Below, piece by piece: positions 24,795 through 35,821 of a stretch of DNA of 64,000 bases. The notes under the pieces are model-generated. The model worked only from the letters and a program-made list of their open reading frames with translations. It was not told the DNA's origin and made no database searches. The stretch's first letter is position 1. Each line of letters starts with the position of its first letter. The stretch spans positions 85,552 through 149,551 of the forward strand of contig MBPM02000123.1 in assembly GCA_001695595.3 (NCBI GenBank), written 5' to 3'. Made by a program: the position numbers and the translations under genes. The stretch comes from Plasmopara viticola (Eukaryota > Oomycota > Peronosporomycetes > Peronosporales > Peronosporaceae).

Positions 24795-25280
24795 GGGAAA
24801 TGATACCGGGCAGGCAATTTTCGCTAACGGGCAGGCACTGATGTTTATATGAATTAAATTGATTGGCATACAATCATAATTTCTAGGCTACAATACATTG
24901 AGGGTCTACTTCAGATGCTCGATCGCTAAGCGAGACGACAATTGCGAGCAAGTCATTGAGGACTCGAATGTGTTAGCACTTGATATGCATGTTCGTCGCA
25001 CATACATCGGTTACATCTTAGGCGTGTTTCATATAGGGAAATATATGACTTTCCACGCAACTAAGAATACGTCAAAGTTGCGTGTAAAGTCGCGGTTCTA
25101 ACGTCGAAAAGTAGTTTTGGGATAAGTTGCATATGAGATTGGTGTAGCATATGAGAATTAATATCACGACTGAGAATTAACTTTCCAGCCAATCACAGAG
25201 GAGAAATGCCAATCAATTTAATTCATATAAACATCAGTGCCTGCCCGTTAGCGAAAAGTGCCTGCCCGGTATCATTTCCC
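24795..25280. mobile_element. MITE-like element with 74-bp terminal inverted repeats
   Basis: The left end (24795-24868, beginning GGGAAATGATACCGGGCAGG) and the right end (25207-25280) are inverted copies differing at one base in 74. They are flanked by near-identical 8-mers, TAAACAAA (24787-24794) and TAAATAAA (25281-25288), consistent with an 8-bp target duplication. The 338-bp core has one 67-codon frame without motifs. Long inverted repeats with 8-9 bp duplications suit a non-autonomous MULE or hAT-like DNA transposon; the superfamily is not decided. Confidence 0.75.
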
Positions 25281-25288
25281 TAAATAAA

Positions 25289-28113
25289 TTGTATGGTCTA
25301 CCCCACATATTTAAGTTTCTCAGCATAGTATTACTTTTTGGAAAGCAGCGGCCTTTTCATACTGCACGCTGCTTTTTTAAAGCACTTCTTGACCGCCAGC
25401 TTGGATGAGTGTTCAGTATAGCGATGGCGCTATCCATATGTCGCGGTCTATCAATCGTGTTTTATGGGTATGGTTATTCAATCGCAGATTACATACGAGC
25501 GTCCGTTGCTTCTGATTCCAAATAACAATGGCCTGTGCACAGTCGAGAAGAAGCCGCTCTATTGGCTTTTACGAGTTTTGCAAGATCTTTTGATCATGGA
25601 TAGTGCTCCTGTTCACTACTCAGATTAGCTACTGCGTTGTCTTTGTACACATGCTGAAAACTATACTTCACTCGTGTCACACGATATAGCATTACTAACT
25701 ATTGTGGCAAATATCGGGTATGTGTGATTTTTGTGATAGTCGATGCTATTGTCTTCAGTCTTTGTCAAGCTCATCAAAGTCGATTTATTATCAGGTGCAG
25801 TGTCATGTACATTTAAATGCTAAGCGATAAGTTGTTTGAGATCATGTTTGTTGTGGCCTTGGATATCGAAAAAGACGGTCGATTATATTGGCCGTGCACC
25901 TACCTCGTATGGAGCTAGATACACATACTAATTACAGCTGAAATTGCTAGCCTCGAGTCAAAAAGCTAGCCAAGGCTCAACGTAGCAGCCCCCCAAATCC
26001 GCGCAATAAGGCTTAAGTGAGTCATGTATTTTCTCGAGTTGTTCGTATGGCTCTTCTTGCAAGTAAAGCTGGACCCGATATTAGTATGAGTATTGAAAAT
26101 ACTTATACTTTTTTGTAGACAGACTTGACCACGTCTTTTTACTATGCTTAGCGGGTTGTAAAGTCGCTGGCAACATTGGCTACCAAATACAGTAAAATAG
26201 TGCTTTAAATGTTGGTAATATAAAGCCGTTAAGTGTGGGTAACAAAGCTCTACAAGCGAATCTCGTTGGTCCGCGAGCCACAGTCGGTAACACAGTACCT
26301 TCACATGTGGATTACAAAGCTCCGCGAGTGATAACATAGACTCACAAAATGCACTGGGTGACATAGGACCGCAGGGGGGTAGCAAAGTATTACAAAGTGC
26401 GGATAACATAGCTGAGCCAAAAGGAGAATAGAAATGCAAGAATCTCCGACCACTATGAGTCTCGAACGACCTTGTGCCTAGCAAAGAGACCTTATTGACA
26501 GAAGAAGTTGTCCAATTAAAGGCTAGCAGATCTACCAAGCCTCGAAGAACTGGGTGCAACTGGTTTAAATTAAAACTAAAACATATTTTAGGGATGATGT
26601 TCCTTTACCTCTCTCAGGTAAATGTACATATATATCATTCGAGACCTAAATATCTTTAATCAGCCTTCTGGACAGCTTATGTTGCATCTTTCAAACATCG
26701 AGAGCGACTACTATTAAGCATAGTGAATTCTACTATTATGCATATAGTCGTGGTCTGTAGAGCGTGTACCGATTTTTAGTGGGCTCTTCAATACAGCGAT
26801 TTATGTCACAAAATTTGGTAATACTTTTATATACACAGGGCTCATGCAATCCCGTTACACTCCCCCCAATCAAATCCTTTGACCTTATATGTTCTAACAA
26901 TTTTTTTATATTGAGACTTCTAGAAACAGACATCACCGTTACGACTTATGCCGCTTCTCAGAAGCCTGCACGACAAACAAAATGAGAATCATAGCCTATT
27001 TGAAGTCACAGACTGAGTAACAGCCAGCTCGCACTATCCGAATGCCACACGAAATGTTAGCGTAAGTACGCTATGCCGTCAGATGACGAACTAATTTCTC
27101 TTAGAGTACGAACGCGCCACGCGCGTCAGTTATCCTTTGTTAAGAGCAAGCAAGACCCGAGTCTCATGATCGACTACAACCTTTCAGCCTCGACATCAGA
27201 ATTAAAAAGAGTGGATACTTTCCTTGACAAAGTCTAGTGAGCCAGCAGCTTGTACAATCAGCCACATAGTCCTTAGAGGCTCCTCACTCTGCTAGTCGCA
27301 GGACTGTGCGCTGCACACCAAACTCACGAGCGACCATACGCATCACATGCACCCCATACCCACTGACAGATTATATGTTTGTGTTTGACAAAAAAGAGCA
27401 CCTCCGATGAGGTGCAAGAGCACGAGGTGCAGTCACAGCAGAATCAATCTTGCGTAATTCTAGAAAAAGTGGACGAGCTGGCTTTATATTGTGGACAATA
27501 GATCAATTAACGACAGTCCTTTATCAGTCAATGACAAGTCTTCAGCCGAGCGAGATCGAACCAAGGATTCCGCTTCAGTCTCTCATCGACTTCACTAACG
27601 CAATTTCGATGTGCAATACATATTTTGTAGTCTTGTACTTAAGCCGTGAAAAGCAATATGTCATGTTTGAACCTGGCCACCAGGAACCTCGAGATAAGAA
27701 TTGCTTGAAGCCTCAGTTTCATGTCCTAGTGACGGGTGCATAGTCATGTCGGAGACGTCAGCCTTTATGATTTGACAGCTCAACAAAGTTAAGGTAATCT
27801 TGCCGAAGTATTGCAATGAGCCTTCGGACTGGGTATAGCTATACTGAGTTTGACCCTGACGACAGCGTCGCGCAAGATTACACTTCAGATGAAAGTGGAG
27901 CTTGGGATTTTTGCCACAATTAGGGGCATAATAACGATATCGAAACATCGTGCATCCCAAAAAGAGCTCTCGATTCAATGAGGTCTGCGACCGACGTCTG
28001 GCAGACGTAGACAACAGATAAACGTACGCTAACATCGACCTCTTAGTTGAGACATGCCTTAAGTGCATCAGCATTGGAATCTTTAGGTCGTGTCCGAACG
28101 GACTCAAGCCTCG
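25289..28113. other. Gene-poor stretch with degenerate short repeats
   Basis: The longest frame (25966-26559, -) encodes a Cys/Leu-rich peptide that reflects a degenerate repeat rather than a gene: variants of GGTAAC/GGATTAC followed by AAAGCTC recur about five times between 26210 and 26420. The rest shows only short frames. No element ends were found. Confidence 0.5.
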
Positions 28114-28219
28114 AACGCGGAGAAGCATCGCTCTGCAAGCAATTTAACTACTCGCATTTCTCAAGATAAACGTAGGGCTGAAACGAAGCTTGGTCTACCG
28201 TGGCCGATCCTACGCATAA
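28114..28219 (+). pseudogene. Decayed end of a PLV gene at the tip of the left arm
   Basis: The plus-strand frame encodes a ~35-residue stretch matching the C terminus of the PLV protein at 47475-48579: shared landmarks are SASNLTT/FASNLTT and RAETKLGL. The last codons are out of frame and the stop is lost. It is the outermost part of the inverted repeat, so the duplication carried a piece of the virus with it. Confidence 0.75.
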
Positions 28220-28504
28220 ACTGGCGCCAACGCATCCCCGCTCATATGCACTGAGTAACAATACGACTTAACCAAGCCAAGAAAAGCACTGGGGAGGCGG
28301 GCGAGGACTTCCCGACGCCAAGATCGGGGAGACTTGTATGTGGATTACGAAGCTGGGGTGGACACCTTTATCCGTAAAGCTTATGAGCTTAAAATTCAGA
28401 TCGACCGCTCTGAGTCTTAGCGCGAGCTTTTTAAACTTCGTCGGTACGTCACTTTCTTACATAGTATGCGCCTATCTCGACCAACCGCTCGAATGAATTG
28501 CCTT

Positions 28505-28801
28505 TCATGTTCGTAGAATTTCAAACTTATAGCTTATACGGTGGTTGATATAATGATACCAGCTGCCGTATGGCCACTTGCCTTCACTGTACCAAAAATT
28601 TCGAGCACGGAAATAGCTATCCAACAGACTTTCTGGGGAATCCTGTAGACTCATATAATATTTGGAATTCTGAAGATCAAATACATTATAAGACGCCTCG
28701 CAAATTTGATAATTGCGTCGTCGTTGTTTTGAGAAGGTCGACAATGCATGCGTTTCCATGCATCTGAAAGGTGAGATGGAACGACGATATCTCTTGCTCA
28801 A
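28505..28801 (-). other. Arm-conserved open frame, left copy
   Basis: A ~98-codon frame is also open in the right arm (46887-47198), about 85% identical at protein level with no indels inside the shared block (SPFRCMETHA to HRISYKFEILRT). The antisense frame is also open in both arms, so the openness may reflect composition. I do not recognise the product. Confidence 0.3.
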
Positions 28802-29179
28802 AATTTTGAGCTTGACACTTCTAGCGGTGGGATTCGAGTATCTGGCCCATTTAATTAATATATTCGAACTCCCTCTCTCGTGCTAATCCTAAAAATGTTC
28901 AGTTTATCTTTGCGGATGCACTCGTATCCCGTAAACCATCGCTTTCGTATATTTACCGATATGCTAAGTGTGACGACTGTTTCGTGAAAAATGTTAAACA
29001 GATATTTTGAGAGTTCCCCCTCACTTGTCTCGACAGCCTCCGCGCTACAGAGGGTGAGTTATATTTTAGAGTGACTCGGTTCATCTATTTGGCTTTTTAA
29101 TTCGTGAACCGCATCGTTAAGTACAAATTAACTTTATAAGGCTCGCTGATTCATGTATGTGCCGCCTTTGCAGATACAA

Positions 29180-29240
29180 TGCAAAGTGCGTTATGCATAC
29201 GATTGGCCCGTGCAAAGTGCGTTATGCATACGATTAGCCC
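29180..29240. repeat. Short tandem duplication inside the left arm
   Basis: The unit GCAAAGTGCGTTATGCATAC is followed by CGATT and repeats once directly (period about 31 bp). The right arm has a single diverged copy. Confidence 0.6.
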
Positions 29241-32200
29241 AAATGTCTATGCATAGTCTACTGTGAATAATAGTAGGTAGATTTCCAAAAAAAAGAAAAA
29301 CTAGGCTGTTTAAAAAAAATTGTAAATTGCGGATATGAGGTCAGCTTCGTATTTCACCTCTCTTTTCGAATGGAATTTTGTTAGCAGGTCTTCGGACATC
29401 GCATACGAGTAATTCTTCAATTAAAGATAAGCTACTTGCCCCACAGAGGATTCTTTTAATATAGCAAATCAAAGAACAAATTCGGAATTTAGAAGTTATA
29501 ACAAAGGTTTCGTTTTCGTGCTTATGGGTGCAACGCCCACTCCCCCGATCGTGAGTCAACGTTTCAATTTATTCATATCAAAAACACTTGTAATAGCTCT
29601 TTCTAATTTTCAAAACAAATATAAATTAAATCGTGTCGTAATACAGTTTTTTTTTTATTCTAGTACTTAAAATCATTTTTTTTCTTGGAGTAAGGCAGCT
29701 AATGTTCTGCAATTCTCACTTGTTTAAAGTTAAGAGCAAAGTTCACATAGCTACGACAGCCCTGCTGTAGCTTTCAAGACATCTAAGTATTGGTGACATG
29801 GCATCTATACCTCTTTTTGATCCATTGGTTTGAAAGTCGATAGATCTCTCACGGATTGGCGACTTGCATCGAAAACTGACTACGGGGAAGGCACATAGCT
29901 TCCCGATTTACTGCATTGAGAAAAAATTATTCGAGGGGTGCACTTCCAGGGCTGCTGAATTTCACTTCACTCTGTTTTCCTAGTAATAGATGCTGACAAC
30001 ATCAATAAATAGGCCATGTAAGGTCGGATCTTTGCTTTGAGAGCCCACGCGTTTTTTCTTGAAGAAACGTTTTCATAGTGTGTGGATTTGACTTTGAGTC
30101 ATACATGCACCATCGGGTGATAAAGTTTATTGGCAGCGTTGCCTCCGACTTGAAGTTTTCTTGTAGCCCTGGCTGGTAAAGTGTTAGCCGAATATTCACC
30201 CTACGCAAAAATGACTGGGAATAATAGATAGCGGTTAGACGTGCTCTTTTGACTCTTTCTTATTTCAGTGGCTCTATATCAGCAAGTTTCTGTAGGATTG
30301 CCGCTCCTCGCATGGGCGCAAACTTAGCCCCGAACACATTTTTTGTCACAGGTATAGTCGTTGCAGGCACAGCCTTTGATGCTGACATATTCGCTTATAC
30401 TTATGCAGCTTAAGCCGCAGCAAAAACGTTAAGTGCAGAGGTATGTTTAGCTGCTTTTGGAAAGTTGAGATTTTTGTAAAGTCATAATTCCACCTCTTGT
30501 GTAACCTTGTCATAAAAGGTAGCACATGCGTTCAATCCAATTCTTATGTGGGTGTGTCGACAACTCAAGCACTCGCAAAGGCTTCGAGATGAATAAAACC
30601 ATTTTTTTATTTTTCAGGCAAAACTTTGCACTGCTCGGTGGCTTCTATGGCTCAAAGAGACGGTGACAATTGCAGTACTTGCAGTCGTCAGAGACTGGAC
30701 CCCGTAAGAAAAGTCGAGCTTCAAGATTAAGGTCTGTGCTTAAGGCTCAGTAGCATAGGCTTGGAAGATTTCCATTGCAGCCCCAATGTAGATGTAGTTA
30801 ATGAAGCTGTAAATATCCATCGTTGGAGAGAAGAGAAGACAAGATCATCATTTTAAAGGGAAGATAGCGATCGCCATAAAGGCAGACGTGAGCGAGGATG
30901 CTCAGGTATGGTGGCGTTCGCTTCCTACTTCTTGGAAGTCTTGACTTAATTTTGGCCGCTCACCCAGAAGTATTCCTGGAGATGGTTTGTTTTTAAAAAC
31001 GTAGAAGAAGTTGTCGGGAGCAGTTTTATTAATCAAGTTTGAATTATGCGAGCACTTTGGACTTGTGCCTGTAAGGAAGGTAGGCATGATTAATATGTAC
31101 ATGTTCCGGAAAATGGGGGCATCCATCACTTGGGCGCCACTTTCAGACTAGTATAGGTGGCACTGTTCATTAGTGGTCTAAGGTAGACTCACCTCGCACT
31201 CAATTGAAAAAAGTGCAGGCCATTTTTATTCGATCCTTGAGGGGTTACGGCCACAGGCATATTCTCTTCCCCTGGGTGCTGTGAGCTGGTAGGTCAATGC
31301 GTATTACAAGTTTAAGCGTAGTGGTGTTGACCCGTGTTCAATCCCAAAATACTTAAGCAAAGCAAAATCTGGTGCATTGGCTGCGGTAATATAGGACACA
31401 TCTTCTGTGAAGGGACCGATGGAGTGAAGCTTCGTCGTGCAAAGGGACTCGAAGGGTCGCCGGTAGACGAGGCATCTTCAGAGTTAGGAATATGCTTGTC
31501 GCCGCTGGGAAGAACTTTTTACTCATGATAGGTGTGTGCTTGATACACTTAGCCCCTGCACTAGTCTCAATAAGTTATAATTATCTAATAGCCAGCCCCA
31601 GCGGATGATCAATCTGCACGCCAATGTACGAGAGTATAAAAACCCATTTTGTGGCTCGATAAACTTCGTCGCGCCGCAGTATATTGCGCACGGTCAAAGA
31701 AATTTCATCAACCAAAAGTTTCTGACTAATACCTTAGAAAGAGTACCAGCAATAAGTCCTTAACGTTCGACTGGCTCTAAACGTTTTAAGTGTAAACAAG
31801 GCCTAGCTGTAAAATTAAGAAGTTTCGGCAGCACAAATTTAGTTTGACTGGCTCTAGACGTTTTAAAGCTAAAGTATAAGGCTTAATTTGACATTTCTAG
31901 TCACGGCATGTGCACTACTACTGAAGGCACTGCCAAAGGTATTGGATCTACAAAGCCGTTTAAAGGACGAAGCTTCTGAGCCTTGGCTGAGCTTAGAGCC
32001 TGATATATTTCAGAGATAGTATGCCTGATGATAAATAAAGCTTTTAAAGATTCATGTACATTCTCTATTTTTGGACAGGCGAAGCGCACGCTACCTTAAT
32101 GTGAGACCGGTTTCCATACAAAAAACAATTATCGGACTATGCTAAATAGTTGACTGAAGCAAAAATTTGCAAGACAAATGATACGATTGCTTTCTCCTAA

Positions 32201-34345
32201 AACAAGCATAAGATCATACAAGAGAATGAATGGGAAAGCTTGCATTTTTTCTCTATTAAACATTGTTAGAAACGAAAAGCCTACTACTCGAAAGATGTCT
32301 GATATTGACATCATTTTTTGATATTATGCTAGCAGTCACATCTTTCACAATCATAAAATGGCATGGATATCATACGCCATCAACCCTTTCAAAACGATTT
32401 CGGCACATATGTGGGGTAACCTTATAGGTAATACGATTCCTAGGACTCCAAATTTCACAAAGATCCAGTATATTTTTTCCAAAGCTGTTAGCTGATTTGC
32501 TTCCGCGCTCGGCCTCGTTGATGAGATGAGTAGGGAAGGTCACACGGCGGCTGCTTGTGCCCGTAGCTACCATCATAGAGGCTGAGGAACTGAGCACCCA
32601 TTAACGTGTCAGTGATCCGACTCTGGAGATTGATACAGATAAAAGTTACTATTTGATGCTATTTTGGCAGCTCAAGATGCGCGCTGGTCGATCCGGCTGC
32701 AAGCCTCATGTGTACATTTAAATTCTCAGCAACTCGAGCTGCCGGATGCTGGATATAGGAACCGGCACTTTTGATGTGCAGCTACTTAATTAAATGTGTT
32801 TGAAGGTGTCTATCTCTATCTCAAGGGCAAGAGTCACCCGATGAAGCCGAGGCCTGACAACCGGTGAAGACTTATGAAAAAGGCTAAAGCGCGCACACAC
32901 GATCCTACAGGAGCTACTGCTTTTCACGAAGAAGGCAAAGGCCAAGGTCGAGGCGGCCTTTTTCGGTGCTCCTTGACCACCTTGATGAGCGGCAACTTCG
33001 TTGCGGATAAGAGAGGTATTCTCGTTTGCCTTATCAATTGGAATATGTATTCTCTTCACATGACTCGCAAAGACATTGGAAAAGTTTGGTCTGACTTTAT
33101 TAAGGTCGTTGCGATCTAGAAGCAGAAGAAGTAGGCAGGTTGTATGTTAATCACAATCAATAGGCCGCACATGTTAGTGCCCGTGGGTATCATTATACCG
33201 GGCGCTTGACTTCTAGGGGCTTGCGATGCCAAGTAATATCGTTTCGAAGCATCAAATGTGGTGCTACGAGTACGCGCATAGCCAGTGTAAGGTAGTGCTG
33301 GAGCAATTACCATTTCATCTGAAAAAACGTTGATAGATGCCACGATAGAAGTGCCATTGAAGAGCCCTCGCAGCTCGCGAAGCCACTGGGCGTACTGCTC
33401 AACACAACGGTTTGTATTGTCCGAGTGGTACTTAAACAAAATACTTTATCCTTCATCGTCAGACCCAATACCCAGCCCTCTCTCGAAAGTGTGACTTACG
33501 TCAGTACCCTGTGGATAGCAAACTACGTTGCCCCCCGCCCAATGCGCTTGCTAATGTAACCACTGAACCCACTCGAAAATTGTATTATATTTGACTTCGC
33601 CATTTTCGTCCCAGTCCGTCCAGTGTAAAAAAGCGTCTTGAATCATTTTTTTCTTTAAAAACCATGCCTTTTATAATCAGAAAAGTTGCAGTCTTACATT
33701 AGTTTAAATGCCCCAGGGCAGCATCCCCAGGCGATGAAATTAATGAGACACAGTTCCATTAAGCTGAGGCTACTTTGCAAATTTAGTCAGCAGAGAGCAA
33801 GGCGGGTATCTTTCAAAGCTGTAGATCACCGAGCGAGAGCGCATATCTTACTCGTAGAAGCGCCTCCAGTCTTTTTTGCTATAGAGGCTCTTTGACAGCC
33901 AAGCTTTATGAGACCCGTTAGGTGTAGCCTTTGCAGACGCAGCCTTACTACAGGCGCAATCTTCAATGGTGCGACCTCAGGCACATAAGTGGCACCCGTG
34001 GAAGCCGAAGCAACCTTTCCTAGTTTTGGCTTAGGTCATCAATCAAAACTGAGCCGATTGGCGTCCTCGACGGGGTCTATTCTGGTCGGCAGACCGTTGT
34101 TTCGAAAGTCAAGAGTGGCATAGAGCACCCATTTTTTTCCTGTTATGTCTTGGTAAGGAGGACTGAATGGGGCATTTTACGCTCTTGTGGTTAAAGCTGG
34201 CTTTCTGTGCACTGGGGTGGACAACGGTCACCTATCGAAATGAATAGATTGACTTAATGCATGTACTGAATTATAAAAAAGACGATCATGGCAAATTGTG
34301 TATAAAACCCACAAGTCGCTAAACTGCCCCTTAACTCCCGGACGA

Positions 34346-34884
34346 CGAAAAAGTGTAAAATTTGCTCTGATTAGGCCAAAAGCCCGTGGGACTATGTCAC
34401 TGGAGTTCTGGGGACACATATAAGAGCAGTCGAGAGCAACGCTTCTTCCCCTCAGTATATACCTTAAAGCGGCATTCGTGCCTTCGGCCCAAACTGCCGC
34501 TTTAACCTTCATGTTTCTCCCACAGCTAAATCTCTATCCTACATAAGAACTACCCTCTAAACCCATCATCCTTAACCCACAGACAAATCATCAACCCAAT
34601 TACCCGTAAGCATTAATCACATCCCTATATAAAAAACACACCTCTTAACCTTCCATCATTACCCTCACAGACAAATCAACATTTCTATTAACCTGAAGCA
34701 CTTAGAGTAGCGATAATATCCTCTTCAGACAAAGATGTAGTTTGAAATGAAATAAGATAAACAAAATAAAAAAATTAGTTGTGATTGTGCTGGTAAACAA
34801 CATTTGAAGAGAGCAAAACATAAGAACTGGTTAGAAAACAATTAAAATATTGAATTAATATTTTTAATTCTAATATAAATTTAC
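34346..34884. other. Start of the inverted-repeat spacer, A/C-skewed and AT-rich
   Basis: Beyond the arm edge the plus strand becomes strikingly rich in A and C, with two copies of CACAGACAAATCA (near 34579 and 34668), then turns very AT-rich. The frame at 34228-34512 (-) straddles the arm edge and is not a gene. No motif recognised. Confidence 0.5.
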
Positions 34885-34929
34885 GAATATACTATAAGCA
34901 TACCCCATATTTAATACACTTTATCAAAA
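34885..34929 (+). promoter_or_regulatory. AT-rich promoter of the ExoX-C-like gene
   Basis: The 45 bp before the ATG contain ATATACTATAAG and a CATATTTAATAC stretch, resembling the TATA-containing gaps in front of the PLV genes farther right. Confidence 0.3.
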
Positions 34930-35196
34930 ATGTCAGTAATTTTAGAGTTCGGAAAATATAAAGGAAAATCTCTTGAGGAAGTCTATGAGCAAGATGCGTC
35001 ATACTGTCGATGGTTATACAACCAGCAAACAGAAGACTCTGATATCAAACGGTTTTTACAAGGTAAGTTCCAAGATGGAGATGATAGCTATATTATGCGG
35101 TGGGGCAAACATAAGAACAAATCCGTCAAGTGGATTGTTGAAAACGATACCCAATATTTCAATTGGATGTGTAAAAATGAATACATCAAGAATTAA
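34930..35196 (+). CDS. Small protein with two ExoX-C/DUF3820-like modules
   Basis: This is an 88-codon frame starting directly after AT-rich upstream DNA. It holds two copies of the same ~35-residue module. The first (residues 7-41) begins FGKYKGKSLEEVYEQD and runs to WLYNQ; the second (57-88) begins WGKHKNKSVKWIVEND and runs to WMCKN. The G-K-(Y/H)-K-x-K-S motif, an acidic turn and a final aromatic W-(L/M) are hallmarks of the exodeoxyribonuclease X C-terminal-like / DUF3820 family. These small, probably nucleic-acid-associated modules are frequent in phages and large DNA viruses of protists. Base composition is like the PLV region and unlike the GC-rich CRN and HSF genes of the same spacer. 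It points tail-to-tail at the CRN gene. I infer viral origin. Confidence 0.65.
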   Translation: MSVILEFGKYKGKSLEEVYEQDASYCRWLYNQQTEDSDIKRFLQGKFQDGDDSYIMRWGKHKNKSVKWIVENDTQYFNWMCKNEYIKN

Positions 35197-35289
35197 TGTC
35201 CCTCATTGAAAGAAAACTCAAACGAATTTGGTGTAGAATTAAATTAATCGAATTATTTTTTTTGTCTGAAATCTCCATGTTCTCATCGT

Positions 35290-35440
35290 TGGGTACTATC
35301 CTTGGGTATGGTTTCCTTATCCCAAGGTATTCCATTCTTATACCTGGGTATGGTTTCCTCATCCCGAGGTATTCCATTCTTATCCATGGAGATGACATAC
35401 TTATCCATGGGTATGCCATCTCAAGGTATGATAGTCTCAT
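35290..35440. repeat. Minisatellite, 42-bp unit made of 21-bp halves
   Basis: GGTATGGTTTCCT followed by CATCCC(A/G)AGGTATTCCATTCTTAT appears twice with a 42-bp period, then decays into 21-bp half units (CATGGAGATGACATACTTATC and CATGGGTATGCC). Both strands stay open across it, which produces spurious low-complexity frames. Confidence 0.7.
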
Positions 35441-35448
35441 CAACAGAC

Positions 35449-35582
35449 CTCAACCACAGCGGTTTCTCACATACGCAGTCGATCCACCGTCCTCGCACCG
35501 TTGATCCACTGCTCTCAACCACAGCTGTTTTCTCAGACGCAGTCGATCCACCGTCCTCGATTCACTGCCTCCATCACAGCTG
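35449..35582. repeat. Two-copy tandem repeat, ~65-68 bp unit
   Basis: CTCAACCACAGC followed by GCAGTCGATCCACCGTCCTC occurs twice, and a third partial copy (CATCACAGCTGTCGATC) follows. Confidence 0.65.
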
Positions 35583-35821
35583 TCGATCGATCGTATGTCC
35601 TCGAAAGTCAGTTTGGTCCATACATGTGCTGTAACATTGGTCAACTCCTTGTCGCGACTCAGCAGGTTATTAGATCATACAGGTGATCAGAACCAACGAG
35701 CTTTTTGGAATCAATACATTGTTCAACAAGTAGCTGAGGATAGGAGGCAAATCGCTACCACCACAACACTATCGGCTTAGACAGGCTATCAGAGAAAAGC
35801 TTAATTCTGCAGCACATGGTT

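Larger units (their letters stand above)
28114..34345. repeat. Left arm of a large inverted repeat
   Basis: This arm is the reverse complement of 40100-47515. Landmark pairs are 28505-28801 with 46887-47198, 29341-29559 with 45240-45450, 31560-31800 with 43200-43440, 32370-32597 with 41842-42069 and 33116-33439 with 41000-41323. The inner part (about 32.1-34.3 kb) is nearly identical to its partner; the outer part is clearly more diverged and interrupted by indels (an extra ~220 bp near 29785-30003 here, extra blocks of ~550 bp and ~950 bp in the partner). Short frames are shared between arms but none belongs to a family I recognise. The inner boundary lies where ..CTGCCCCTTAA ends. Confidence 0.9.

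Noticed and set aside
25966..26559. 197-codon minus-strand frame
   Set aside because: Composition follows a degenerate short repeat (GGTAAC...AAAGCTC); no domain, start context or conservation.
32790..33119. 89- and 81-codon opposing frames in the inverted-repeat arms as genes
   Set aside because: Open on both strands, nearly identical in both arms simply because the arms are young there, and no recognisable motifs.
35196..35634. Low-complexity frames on both strands
   Set aside because: They are by-products of the 42-bp and 66-bp tandem repeats.
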